From Sphingomonas sp. (GTDB lineage Bacteria; Pseudomonadota; Alphaproteobacteria; Sphingomonadales; Sphingomonadaceae), in assembly GCA_021154945.1 (NCBI GenBank), contig JAJNQF010000352.1, forward strand, positions 1-11,464: a stretch of 11,464 bases of DNA. Reading direction: 5' to 3'. The translations under genes and the position numbers were made by a program. A model generated the notes under the pieces. It searched no databases. It saw nothing but the letters and a program-made list of their open reading frames with translations, and was not told the DNA's origin. Each line of letters starts with the position of its first letter. Positions within the stretch are counted from its first letter, which is position 1. This document shows positions 1 through 8,353 of this stretch, in pieces.

Positions 1-501
1 GACGTTCCCGGCGACGTTGTACCAGGCGAAGAGCTGCGTCCGCCGCGCCTCCGGCGTCGCTTCGGCGAGCGCCGCCTGCTCGGTCGGAAGGAACACGCTG
101 ACGTCGCCCGCCGACGGGTTGAGCGTGCCGACCACCGCCACGAGCAGCAGCGGCCAGAAGCCGGTCAGCACGATGAAGCCGGCTCCGGTGAGCAGCATCA
201 GCACGCACGCGAGCAGGAGCAGCGCTCGCCGCTCGAGCCGGTGCGCGTTGAGGCCGACCGCGATCGTGAGCGCGGCCGAGCCGAGCAGCGTGCCGGCCAC
301 GAGCACGCTCACCTCGAGCGTGCTGAACCCGAGCCGCAGCAGGTAGCTCGCGAGCAGGATGCTCACGAGGCCGTCGGCGAATCCACGCAGCGCGCGCACG
401 ATGAGGATGCGGCGCGCATCGCGCGACCAAGCCTCGCCCCGCGCTCGGCTGCGTCGTGACCGGATGGGCAACCGGGGATCGGACGTCCGAGCGTCCAACA
501 C
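1..501 (-). CDS. MFS transporter, N-terminal part (cut by window edge)
   Basis: The minus-strand frame gives 167 residues without a stop, running off the left edge. It looks like the first third of a major facilitator superfamily permease in the inner membrane. After a basic leader (about 1-30) comes a typical first helix region (RALRGFADGLVSILLASYLL), then hydrophobic segments at about 63-84, 92-114 and 115-127, with the loop GTLNPSAGDVSVFLPTEQAA that recurs in one MFS subgroup. The first usable codon is a GTG only 7 bases after the chrA stop, so it probably belongs to the chrB-chrA operon; TTG codons further in are also possible and no clear ribosome-binding site decides between them. The substrate is unknown. 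A role in chromate or oxyanion export is inferred from position only. Confidence 0.8.
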   Translation of the reverse strand, partial: MLDARTSDPRLPIRSRRSRARGEAWSRDARRILIVRALRGFADGLVSILLASYLLRLGFSTLEVSVLVAGTLLGSAALTIAVGLNAHRLERRALLLLACVLMLLTGAGFIVLTGFWPLLLVAVVGTLNPSAGDVSVFLPTEQAALAEATPEARRTQLFAWYNVAGNV

Positions 502-508
502 GTGCGGC

Positions 509-1708
509 TCAGGCGACGCCGAGCGCCGTGAGCAGCAGCCCGACGATTCCCGCGGCGATGATCACCAGCGGCTCGGGGATCGACCTTCCGTAGATCAGCA
601 CGAGGCAGGTCACGATGCCGATCACCGCCGTCGGCAGGTCGATGATCGCGCGCTTGCCGAGCACGAACGCGGCACCGGCGATCGCTCCGGTCGCGGCAGC
701 GGTCACGCCGTCGACGAAGGCGCGCACCTGTGGGTGATTGACGGAGCGCCGGAAGTACGTCGCCGGGATGACCACGAAGAGGTAGCACGGCAGGAACACG
801 CCGATCGCGGCCGACGTCGCGCCGAGCGGACCGGCGACCAGGTAGCCGATGAACGCGACCGTGATCACGACCGGCCCGGGCGTGATCATCGCGACCGCCA
901 CCGCGTCGAGGAACTGCCGCTCCGTCAGCCACTGGAAGTCGTTGACCACGCCGCCGTGCAGGAAGGGCACGATCGCGAGGCCGCTGCCGAAGACGAACGC
1001 GCCCGCCTCGGCGAAGTAGAGGCCGATCTTCCACAGCAGCGCGTCGGGAGCCGGACCGTTCAGGCCGCTCGACAGCCACGCCCACGGCAGCAGCGCGGTC
1101 GCCGATCCGGCCGCTGGACCGACACCGCGCCAGACCATCGACAGGACGCCCGCGAGCAGGAATACCCACACGATCTCCGACTCGGTCCACGCCGTGATGA
1201 GCCCGCTCACGACGAAGATCGTCCAGGCGAGCGCGTCCTTGCCGAGCGACGTTCGCGTCAGCTTCCACGCGCTACGACCGATGATCGCGATCACCGCGGC
1301 GCCGATGCCGTAGAAGGCGCCCTGCATCCAGCTCAGGCCGCCGTAGCGCAGATAGACGGCGGACAGCGCCAGGACCATCACGAACGACGGCAGGACGAAG
1401 GCCGCCGCGACGAGCGTCGCGCCGAAGGTGCCGCTCTTCAGCCAGCCGAGATAGATCGCGAGCTGTGCTGCGAGCGGGCCCGGTGCGAGCTGCGCCAGCG
1501 CGAGCCCCTCGAGGAAGTCCGCCTTCGAGAACCACCGCCGGCGCTCGACCAGATCCCGCTGCATGTACCCGACCAGCGCGACGGGCCCGCCGAATCCGAA
1601 GCTCCCGAGATGGAGGAAGTAACGGACGAGCTCGGCCAGCGAGTGCGGCACGATCGCGGCCGCCGCCTCGGGCTCGGCGCTGGCGACGCTCTCGGGTGAA
1701 GCGGTCAT
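509..1708 (-). CDS. chrA: Chromate efflux transporter ChrA (two-domain, long type)
   Basis: This 399-residue inner-membrane protein belongs to the CHR (chromate ion transporter) family, which exports chromate and so lowers its cytoplasmic level. The two homologous halves are both visible. The first, about residues 25-150, has SFGFGGPVALVGYMQRDLV and the LAPGPLA motif; the second, about 225-390, has FVFGSGLAIVPFL and ITPGPVV. Paired PGP motifs and a length near 400 are standard for long-chain ChrA. The ATG at 1706-1708 is preceded by an AGAGGAA ribosome-binding site and overlaps the chrB stop by 4 bases (ATGA), indicating translational coupling. An MFS gene follows after 7 bases. The reading frame is intact. 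The family call is firm; sulfate or another oxyanion as substrate cannot be excluded. Confidence 0.93.
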   Translation of the reverse strand: MTASPESVASAEPEAAAAIVPHSLAELVRYFLHLGSFGFGGPVALVGYMQRDLVERRRWFSKADFLEGLALAQLAPGPLAAQLAIYLGWLKSGTFGATLVAAAFVLPSFVMVLALSAVYLRYGGLSWMQGAFYGIGAAVIAIIGRSAWKLTRTSLGKDALAWTIFVVSGLITAWTESEIVWVFLLAGVLSMVWRGVGPAAGSATALLPWAWLSSGLNGPAPDALLWKIGLYFAEAGAFVFGSGLAIVPFLHGGVVNDFQWLTERQFLDAVAVAMITPGPVVITVAFIGYLVAGPLGATSAAIGVFLPCYLFVVIPATYFRRSVNHPQVRAFVDGVTAAATGAIAGAAFVLGKRAIIDLPTAVIGIVTCLVLIYGRSIPEPLVIIAAGIVGLLLTALGVA

Positions 1709-2691
1709 GATTTCCTCTTCCTGAAGTAGGCGTACAGCGCATCGAGGACGGCCGTCGCCTGGGTGATGCGATCGTCGTCCTCGGCGTTGCTCCAGGCGAT
1801 GCCGGCGACGAGGTGATCGACGCCCGCCGTCTCCGGGCGCGCGAACTTCGTCTCCTTGAGGTCGATGTCGTGTACGATCTCGGCGATCGCGCCGAGCGCC
1901 GCGTCGCGCACGTCGAAGTCCTGCAGCAGCACCTCGAAGGTGCAGAGATCGCCGCGGTGGGTGAACTCGGCGTCGAACATGTCGAAGCGCAGCTCCGCCG
2001 AAGCCGGCTCGTAGCCGCGACTCGGCACGAACTTGAACGTCGCGCCCGGGTCGACGAAGCGCCGGATCAACCACGCGCACGCCATCCGATCGACGTGCAC
2101 GCCGCTGCGCGTGACCCAGACGCGTCCCTGGACGTCCTCGCGACGCCGGGACGCCTTCGCAGCGGCGCCGAGGTCGCGATCGGGAGCGAGGCGCTGCTCC
2201 ATGTCGTGGAGGAGTCCTTCGACGGCCTCGCGGCCGGGCGCGCCGAAGAAGTCGATCGCGCCGATCTCGCCGAGCCGCTTCCCGAACCGGCCGACGCCGC
2301 CCTCGAGCTGTGCGCGACGCTCCGGCGTCAGACCGGCACCACGTCGCGGCAGCGTGTCGCGCGCGAACGCGCGCACCTCGACGCCGAGCTCACGGTAGTC
2401 GTTCTCCCGAGCGGTCAGGAACGACCGCCGCACCTCGTCGTCGGTGAGACCGTCGACCAGCCGCGCCTCGCACAGCGAGGCCTCGCCTCCCTCCTGCTGG
2501 ATCTCGCGCAGGATCCACTCGAAGTCCTCGCGCGCCGACTCGGTGTTCGGCAGGACGTAGACCGAGTTCTTGATCGGCACCGAGCCGACCGCCTGAAGGC
2601 GCCGCCAGACCTTGACGCGCAGGTAGGGCGGCTTCGGCGGGAGCTGGTGGATCAGGACGATCCACGGATTCGGCGGGGTCTCCGCGGCCAT
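1705..2691 (-). CDS. chrB: Chromate resistance regulator/sensor ChrB
   Basis: This cytoplasmic protein has 328 residues from the chosen start. The N-terminal part (about 1-110: WIVLIHQLPPKPPYLRVKVW, then GSVPIKNSVYVLPNT) matches the usual ChrB N-terminal domain. The C-terminal part (about 188-325) has WVTRSGVHVDRMACAWLIRR, FDMFDAEFTHRGDLCTFE and DIDLKE, typical of the ChrB domain; its conserved His, Asp, Cys and Glu residues could bind metal. ChrB proteins are described as chromate-responsive regulators of chr operons. The ATG at 2691 fits the start of homology (MAAETPPNPW); an in-frame GTG at 2754 would add 21 residues but would place an 18-bp palindrome inside the gene. No clear Shine-Dalgarno precedes either start. 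The stop overlaps the chrA start, so chrB is the first gene of the operon. Confidence 0.9.
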   Translation of the reverse strand: MAAETPPNPWIVLIHQLPPKPPYLRVKVWRRLQAVGSVPIKNSVYVLPNTESAREDFEWILREIQQEGGEASLCEARLVDGLTDDEVRRSFLTARENDYRELGVEVRAFARDTLPRRGAGLTPERRAQLEGGVGRFGKRLGEIGAIDFFGAPGREAVEGLLHDMEQRLAPDRDLGAAAKASRRREDVQGRVWVTRSGVHVDRMACAWLIRRFVDPGATFKFVPSRGYEPASAELRFDMFDAEFTHRGDLCTFEVLLQDFDVRDAALGAIAEIVHDIDLKETKFARPETAGVDHLVAGIAWSNAEDDDRITQATAVLDALYAYFRKRKS

Positions 2692-2722
2692 CGGCACGCG
2701 GGATAGAACGGATGAATCCTCG

Positions 2723-2740
2723 ATGCAACAACTGTTGCAT
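2723..2740. promoter_or_regulatory. 18-bp palindrome upstream of chrB, candidate operator
   Basis: Two perfect 8-base arms (ATGCAACA and TGTTGCAT) flank a 2-base centre, 31 bases before the chosen chrB start. Size, symmetry and position suit a dimeric repressor. ChrB autoregulation is the simplest reading, but no specific binding protein can be named from sequence. A weak promoter-like pair (TTGTTG, 17 bases, TTCTAT on the minus strand) overlaps the palindrome, so a bound protein would block the -35 region. The promoter itself is poorly supported. Confidence 0.55.
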
Positions 2741-2754
2741 TCACCTGGCCACAC

Positions 2755-3345
2755 GACGCGTGGCTGCGCGGCGGTGAGCGCGACCCGTCGCGACCCGCGC
2801 AGGAGTGCGCGGACACTCGCTGAGCCCGCAGCGCGACGATCGTCCGTGAGTCGGCGCAGGCCAGATCGCGCGTGCCGCTCGCTTCACGCCACCAGAGGTC
2901 GGCGCATCCTCCGACGGCGAGCGGATCGACGTGCGTGGCGATCGACGCCACCCACGAGAGCAGGGCTTGCGACGACCGTGGCTGTCGCCCCTGCTGTCGA
3001 ACCCGGAGGCGCGACTGCGCCCCTGTCGAGAAAGCGCCGCCGCCGCACGGGGTTTGAAACTGGGCCGCCCCGGGATCGAACCGAGGACCCGCTGATTAAG
3101 AGTGGGTTCAACACCTGCTCTGAGGACACGCCGTGACTATGGGTAGAGCCCAACCACGCTCGCTTCTTCGTACTACGCGACGTTCTGGCTTCTACCACCT
3201 TCTCGGCTCTTCAATGGATCTCAACCTGCAACTGCCACCGCCACTGCCCCCAGGGGGACCTTAGGGAATGTCATTGGCCGATGGCCTCAGGTGGGCCCCG
3301 CGACCATCGTGGTGCCGACCGCCATCGCCTCGTACGTGCCACACC
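2755..3345. other. Gene-poor junction between the chr operon and the acquired block
   Basis: About 590 bases with no convincing protein gene on either strand; the open frames here are arginine- and proline-rich and lack family features. The left part (to about 3060) is GC-rich like the chr operon. The only recognised element is the tRNA-Lys fragment at 3061-3103. To its right, up to the stop of the large TPR gene, I see no integrase remnant, no clear hairpin-plus-T terminator and no recognisable repeat; a short C5-A-G5 palindrome near 3248-3258 is the only symmetric motif. Confidence 0.6.
3061..3103 (-). pseudogene. tRNA-Lys(CTT) 3'-half fragment, candidate attachment site
   Basis: Read on the minus strand, this stretch has a 3' acceptor strand (GCGGCCC) plus discriminator A, a full T arm (CTCGG stem, TTCGATC loop, CCGGG stem), a 5-base variable region, the 3' anticodon stem TCAGC and the loop CTCTTAA with anticodon CTT. 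That is the standard bacterial tRNA-Lys layout. Beyond position 3103 the expected 5' anticodon stem, D arm and acceptor strand are absent: no GGGCCGC strand lies at the right distance, and forcing a stem with the upstream GTTGA leaves a 12-base anticodon loop. The missing CCA is probably added after transcription. A break at the anticodon loop is typical of integration into tRNA genes, where the intact copy sits at the other end of the element. No intact copy or integrase lies in this window. Confidence 0.75.
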
Positions 3346-6300
3346 TCACGAGCAGTTCTCTCGCCACCAGGACACTTCGGCGCCTATCGCCTTCAGCGAC
3401 TCCGGAACGAGGACGCACGCAACCCGCAATGCATCCATCACGCTGCCGAGCACAGCGTCGCGATCTCGCCCCTGACTCAAAGCCTGAAGAACCGCCCCGA
3501 TCGCGTCGCGCCTCTTCGAAGCGAGATCGCGCTCCAACCAGAGGCCTTTGATGATCCCCGCCGCACACCCGATCGCTGAGGCATCGTCGCTCCTACCGCC
3601 AGCCAACCGCGCCAGCACCAGCTTGAATCTGTCCAGGGCGCCCTCCGTCTCGGTCTTGAGAACCCACACGGCAAACTCGGGCGTCACCCCGACGAACTCG
3701 TGATGCCCCGCAACGAGACCCTCCATCGCTCTGAAAAATATGTTGTCATCGATTTCCTGCGTTCGCCGCAACTCCTCAAGGATACCCTGCGTCGATACTC
3801 CCTCTACTCCCCATCGCTCCTTTGCCAGCATTCGAAGGCCAATATCATCCGCATAAATTGGATACCCACACTCGACACTCGCCAACGCCACCGCAACCGT
3901 CGACTTTCCGACGACTTCGATCACCCCCATAAATTCGTCCTTCGGCTCGTCAAGAGCGCGCGGAATTGCCACGGTTCGGGCCTCGTTCAACAATGCCTCC
4001 CGCAGATCACGCGTAGCACGTTCCGCATCGGCATATCGCGCTTCGTCAACAGCCGCCTTCACATATCCATCGGGCGACTTTCCTAGCATCATTGCGGGTC
4101 GCGCCTGAGAGAAGTCCCGACGAAGAATCTCTGATAGTTCGTCGACCACAGCCTGCGGAACGATGAGATCAGGAAATCTCCGCCGAAGAGGCTCCCACAG
4201 CCCAAGCGCCCTAATCACAGCCGCGCCTGTCAAGTCGAGAACAACACCGCTCGACGTTTCGAGGACAGCCCTCGCTCTGTCACGTTCGCCGGGAAGTCCG
4301 TTTTCCACCAATAGACCAGGGCCGTCTGGAGACATGAACGCCTCCAACACGCGTAGCCTCGACATTCCCAATGCCTTAGCCACCATCTCCAGGGGCAGCC
4401 TTCTAGCAATATACGTTTGCGTCACTACCTCGGTGTGACGATTCGATTCGTCGAGCTGCACAAACAACTTCGAGTAATCATTGTCGCGAAACTCGATCGC
4501 CGCCAACGCTCGATCCCCAGGAAACCACGTCGCGAAGTTCTCGACCGTCTCATGGCACGCAGCGACGTATTTGCTGAGCACGTCCACGACTTCGTATGAT
4601 CGCTCATCCAACGCGCCCTCGCGTATGGTAACGATGTCGCCCTTAGCCCTACCCATCAGGCATTTTCCAAGGTCTGAATCTATTTCCACGTCGCCACGCC
4701 GAAGGTCGCCACCTGCGCCACAATCTCGCACGAGATGGAATCGCCTGATCTCATTCTCCCTTTTCAGAACAACCACCGTATCTACATCAGAGGCATCAAT
4801 ATCTAGCCCATTTGAGTCCTCGGCGCCGCGATTCACAACAAGCCACATGTAGGCCGAGTGAATATCCGAGCGATTCACCGCAACATCACGTGCAGCGTAC
4901 GCGAACTCCAGTACGTTCGGCATTCTGAGATACGAACGCAATTGCGCGATCTTTAGCAACACATCAGGGTCGCCCTTAGCATCCTCGACAGATAGTCGCT
5001 CGATGACGCGCCGGGCAGCGTCTTCTCGCCCGCGCCGAATCTCCAATTCCGTAAGCTTGAGGACATGAACCGGCCGGTCCGGTTCTAGAGCGGCGAGGCG
5101 GACCCGAAGCTGCGCAGCCCCTTCGACGTCGTCGATATACTCCAGCACGAGAGCCTCGATCTCCGACACCTTCCTGATGGCATCGCCATCGGCTCGCAAT
5201 CTTCGCACTAAGCCCAGCGCTTCGCGGAACTTACCTGCGTTGAACGCCGCCGTCGCGTACAAGATAGCCTCTGGGGTGAGGTGTTCCGGGGAGACGCGTG
5301 CACGATAGATGGCCAGAGCTTCATCGAAGCGCCCATCTGCACCCAAAGCCGATGCGAGCTCGAATGCTATACCCTCCTGTTGCTTTCCTACAGACTGATC
5401 ACACGCCGCTTGAAGCAATGAGACCGCCGACCCCCTCCGCTCTGTTCGCGCGTGATGGCGCGCAGCCGCTACCAGAGCGACTGCAGGGAACTTGGCGTGG
5501 GCGATATCGTCTTCAAACTGCTTCGCCGCGACTAGATCACCAAGAGCCTCATGAACCCGAAATAGGATGTCTGCGGCCTCCAGCCACAGACCTTGATCTT
5601 CGGAGCTATCGACGATTAGCCGTGCGGCTGCAGCAGCCGCCTGCCAGTCCTCTGCGTCGAGATACGCCGTGGCGAGCATCAGCGAGACCGACGGCTCTCG
5701 AACGCTTGCAGGGATAGCCTCCAGGCACGCGACAGCCCGCTCTGCTCGTCCTGCACGCAAGTGGAGAAGAGCCAAGGCTCGGTTTGCAGCAGTATCGCCG
5801 GGGTTCTCACTCAGAACTGCCTGGCAGTCGTCGTATGCTGCTTGATCGAGGTTGAGCAGCGTTCGAACCTCCGCCCGCATCACAACGGTGATGCGCCGCC
5901 TCGCTGGCCGAAGACGATCGCCGCCGCACTCTATCGCGCGCGTCAGCAGCGTTTCTGCGGCCCTTAGCTGCTCCGCCGCCGTCTCAAAACTGAACCCAGC
6001 CATTCCGGAACGGCCTTCAACCTCCGTCCGCAAAGGCGCAACCAGAGCCTGCGCCAGAATTACACACACCTGTGGATCGTCGGGATGCCCCGCCTCCAAC
6101 CCCTTCAGTATCGTAAGCGCGCGCGGATGGTCGCCGCGGACAAGCAACGATTCCGCGATCAACACCCCGGTGTCGGGCCTTTCAAGCACTTCGGGTTGTT
6201 CTGCCGAGACTCGCTCTAGTGACTCCCAGTCCTTCGCGCGCACGAACAGCAGAACGGTTACCGCCCGAGTATACTCGTCATCCGGCGCGGCACTTCGCGC

Positions 6301-7152
6301 TCGGTCAAGGTATTCACGTGCCGCAACGAAGTCTTCCAAGAACGCCGCGACATATGCCCGATTTGCCAGAGCCTTCGAGGAATCCGGACACAACTGGATC
6401 GCACGATCAAACTCGATCGCCGCCTCGGCGTAGGCTCCGCGCTCGACCTCACAACACCCAAGATTCAGAGACAGTCGAAACTGCACATTTACAGACACAC
6501 CTACGCCGACAAGCTGAGCGCGCAGCTCTTGAAGCTTGCCGCGCGCCGCCTCGCTGTCGCCCGAATCCAATAGGACTCGCGTTTCATCCAGAATAGCATG
6601 ATACTGAACTTCGCTCGCGGCGACCACGGTCGGTGCAGACGATAGCTGGCTTTGCAGCTGCGCCACTGTCCGACTCAAACTCGCCAATTCTTGAGCGGTC
6701 TCACGGAGTCCCGAGGTTACCGCCCCCTCAATTACCTCAAAACGTTCCGCTTCGCGTTGGTCATGAACAAACAGCGCTCCATCGTCACCAAGAATCTCTC
6801 TCGAGAGCTTCGTGAGGAATGTTGCCAATATCGTACTGACGACTTCGTTAGTATCCTCGGCAAGGTAGAAGTCGGTCACCGTCAGAAACGAGTCGACCAG
6901 TGCTGCAGTGACGTCCACTAGAGATCCACCGCGCGCGCCAACAAACAACTTGACGAATGCTGGATCCTGGCACCACTTCCTTAGGCTGTAATCGATGTTC
7001 TCAATTCCGGGAAACTCAGCTGTCGTCGCGGTGATGGCTCTACCCACCTGCCCCTTGCGCTTGATGCGCTTGAACATTCCAGCTGCGGCAGCCTTAATTA
7101 TTGGATTTGCTAGCTTGAGAACGAGCGAGCCGCTGAAGGGATCCGCCACCAT
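3346..7152 (-). CDS. TPR repeat protein with GreA/GreB C-terminal-like and PIN nuclease-like domains
   Basis: This large cytoplasmic protein has 1268 residues from the ATG at 7152, which follows a strong GAGGAG site by 6 bases; a GTG at 7194 would add 14 residues but has no such site. Domains in order: an N-terminal helical region (about 1-145); a short coiled coil (147-172); a TPR-type solenoid (about 180-745; a clear unit is LGCCEVERGAYAEAAIEFDR then AIQLCPDSSKAL); a GreA/GreB C-terminal-like domain (about 790-861, with DSDLGKCLMGRAKGD as in transcript-cleavage factors); a linker; and a PIN-like domain (about 969-1166) with acidic residues D973, E1005 and D1102/D1103 placed like a metal-dependent RNase site. 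TPRs commonly sense or scaffold, and PIN domains cleave RNA. A TPR-GreABC-PIN combination has, as I recall, been noted in computational surveys of conflict systems. The gene is less GC-rich than its flanks. Domain calls are by eye; an induced RNase role is inference. Confidence 0.8.
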   Translation of the reverse strand: MVADPFSGSLVLKLANPIIKAAAAGMFKRIKRKGQVGRAITATTAEFPGIENIDYSLRKWCQDPAFVKLFVGARGGSLVDVTAALVDSFLTVTDFYLAEDTNEVVSTILATFLTKLSREILGDDGALFVHDQREAERFEVIEGAVTSGLRETAQELASLSRTVAQLQSQLSSAPTVVAASEVQYHAILDETRVLLDSGDSEAARGKLQELRAQLVGVGVSVNVQFRLSLNLGCCEVERGAYAEAAIEFDRAIQLCPDSSKALANRAYVAAFLEDFVAAREYLDRARSAAPDDEYTRAVTVLLFVRAKDWESLERVSAEQPEVLERPDTGVLIAESLLVRGDHPRALTILKGLEAGHPDDPQVCVILAQALVAPLRTEVEGRSGMAGFSFETAAEQLRAAETLLTRAIECGGDRLRPARRRITVVMRAEVRTLLNLDQAAYDDCQAVLSENPGDTAANRALALLHLRAGRAERAVACLEAIPASVREPSVSLMLATAYLDAEDWQAAAAAARLIVDSSEDQGLWLEAADILFRVHEALGDLVAAKQFEDDIAHAKFPAVALVAAARHHARTERRGSAVSLLQAACDQSVGKQQEGIAFELASALGADGRFDEALAIYRARVSPEHLTPEAILYATAAFNAGKFREALGLVRRLRADGDAIRKVSEIEALVLEYIDDVEGAAQLRVRLAALEPDRPVHVLKLTELEIRRGREDAARRVIERLSVEDAKGDPDVLLKIAQLRSYLRMPNVLEFAYAARDVAVNRSDIHSAYMWLVVNRGAEDSNGLDIDASDVDTVVVLKRENEIRRFHLVRDCGAGGDLRRGDVEIDSDLGKCLMGRAKGDIVTIREGALDERSYEVVDVLSKYVAACHETVENFATWFPGDRALAAIEFRDNDYSKLFVQLDESNRHTEVVTQTYIARRLPLEMVAKALGMSRLRVLEAFMSPDGPGLLVENGLPGERDRARAVLETSSGVVLDLTGAAVIRALGLWEPLRRRFPDLIVPQAVVDELSEILRRDFSQARPAMMLGKSPDGYVKAAVDEARYADAERATRDLREALLNEARTVAIPRALDEPKDEFMGVIEVVGKSTVAVALASVECGYPIYADDIGLRMLAKERWGVEGVSTQGILEELRRTQEIDDNIFFRAMEGLVAGHHEFVGVTPEFAVWVLKTETEGALDRFKLVLARLAGGRSDDASAIGCAAGIIKGLWLERDLASKRRDAIGAVLQALSQGRDRDAVLGSVMDALRVACVLVPESLKAIGAEVSWWRENCS

Positions 7153-7329
7153 GCAAGACTCCTCAGGATGTGAGTGCGGCGTGTCATCGTTCACAATAGG
7201 TTTCCCAACCGGCGCGACTTGACGGCGACGATCTCGCCAGCGACCGCCCGTCTATATCCGCGCAACACACCATGTGCGTGCCGAACCGTGGCGCGTTGAA
7301 ACTTGAGATGCACCCAATTTCCGCCGACG

Positions 7330-7869
7330 TCAGCTCACGTTTAGCCAGAGCTGCAAAGTGGATGCTGTGTTCTTGGCTTGGTCATGGACAATCCACAACG
7401 GCTCATCATGTCCCCTCAGCGCCCCTTTGCGAATCAGACAATACAGCCCTAGGTATTCTTGGTTTGCCCAGGGCTCCTCTTTCCCCGCATCGCTGATGGG
7501 CAGGACTGCGACGTTCCCTACACCTTTTCCACCGTGCGCCAGCCCAAGCTCCCACGGAATCCAGCGCGACGAGTGGCTAGTCGCCGACACCACCACGACG
7601 AATTTCGGACACTCGGCGATCCTCTGCCGAAGTACGTCTGCCGTCTCGGGCGAGGTCACTTTGGGCAGACTATCCTCACCACTGTCGATGTACGGGTCGG
7701 CCCCAAAGTCCCGTAGAAAGCTGATTACACCGTTGATCTCCCCGGCGTCTTTGGACGAGTACGACACGAAGACCGTCTTTTTTGATGGGGCGACGGCGGC
7801 TCGATGCGCAATCACCTTCTCAAGAAGCTGGCCCCGCCGTACCAACTCCTGACGCGACAGGAATGCCAT
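7330..7869 (-). CDS. Stand-alone TIR-domain protein, putative NAD-cleaving effector
   Basis: This is a small 179-residue cytoplasmic protein. After a helical leader (1-30) comes a TIR fold: strand A and box 1 at 32-41 (TVFVSYSSKD), strand B near 57-62 (ADPYID), strand C at 89-95 (KFVVVVS), then SSRWIPWELGLAHG at 100-113, where E107 in W103xxW106E matches the catalytic glutamate of NAD-cleaving bacterial TIRs. The C-terminal third (120-179) completes the domain and adds a short tail; no second domain or membrane segment is visible. Many bacterial TIR proteins deplete NAD+ or make cyclic ADP-ribose signals in antiphage defence. The ATG has an AGAGGA site 5 bases upstream. The TPR-PIN gene follows after 177 bases on the same strand, suggesting one transcript. 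Family assignment is firm; enzymatic activity and partnership are inferred. Confidence 0.86.
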   Translation of the reverse strand: MAFLSRQELVRRGQLLEKVIAHRAAVAPSKKTVFVSYSSKDAGEINGVISFLRDFGADPYIDSGEDSLPKVTSPETADVLRQRIAECPKFVVVVSATSHSSRWIPWELGLAHGGKGVGNVAVLPISDAGKEEPWANQEYLGLYCLIRKGALRGHDEPLWIVHDQAKNTASTLQLWLNVS

Positions 7870-8353
7870 TTGATTCCTCTATCTGACTACGGCATCGGAC
7901 ACCGAGCTTCATCACCCTCGCGCGTCAAAACGTCAGACGCCGGCCGCGACGTAGCCCTTGAAGCCATTTCGCTCCTGCCCACCATGCGCAACGCGGAGGA
8001 GCACGTAAGCGTGAGATAGCCAATGGTGACCATCCGTCGCCCACGTCGCGCAGAACGAGCTGCGGGCGGAACGACGTTTCATCCAGTGGAGGCCCGGCCA
8101 CAGGGAGACGTCTTTATCTTGATCTGGCGACTCTCGGCAAGCCGACCAATTTCCTCGACGTCCGCAACAGCGGCGCGCTGCTCCTCCGAGGGGACGCAGG
8201 CTAGGTATCCGCCACGGACGGTTGTCCTGCCGCGCGGGCCGCCGGACAGCCGTTTGCGCAACTACCCGCGCATCGCACGCCCGAACGCCTCGCCAACGGT
8301 TGGCCGCTGGTAGCTCTCTCTCCGAGGAGCCACGCCTCACCGGCCACATGAGA
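7870..8353. other. 484-base gap between the XRE and TIR genes
   Basis: No convincing gene is seen. The longest minus-strand frame (7933-8349) is rich in Arg, Trp and Cys and resembles nothing known. A shorter minus-strand frame (8079-8261, TTG start) has a more normal composition near its end (VADVEEIGRLAESRQIKI) and could be a decayed gene remnant, but lacks a ribosome-binding site. The TIR promoter should lie here; TTGACG near 7924-7929 (minus strand) is a fair -35 box but no good -10 lies at the right distance. No tRNA, array or strong terminator is visible. Confidence 0.4.

Noticed and set aside
359..1699. Long plus-strand open frame opposite chrA (446 codons)
   Set aside because: Its composition is dominated by Arg, Asp, His and Gln, as expected from the antisense of a GC-rich gene, and it shows no domain.
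1813..2706. Plus-strand open frame opposite chrB (297 codons)
   Set aside because: It is an antisense shadow of chrB, with no family features and no ribosome-binding site.
3061..3160. A complete tRNA-Lys gene on the minus strand
   Set aside because: The 5' acceptor strand and D arm cannot be found, and the best forced anticodon stem gives a 12-base loop.
8079..8261. Small minus-strand gene of 60 codons between XRE and TIR
   Set aside because: It has a TTG start directly after a stop, no ribosome-binding site and no recognisable family. Mentioned only as a possible remnant.
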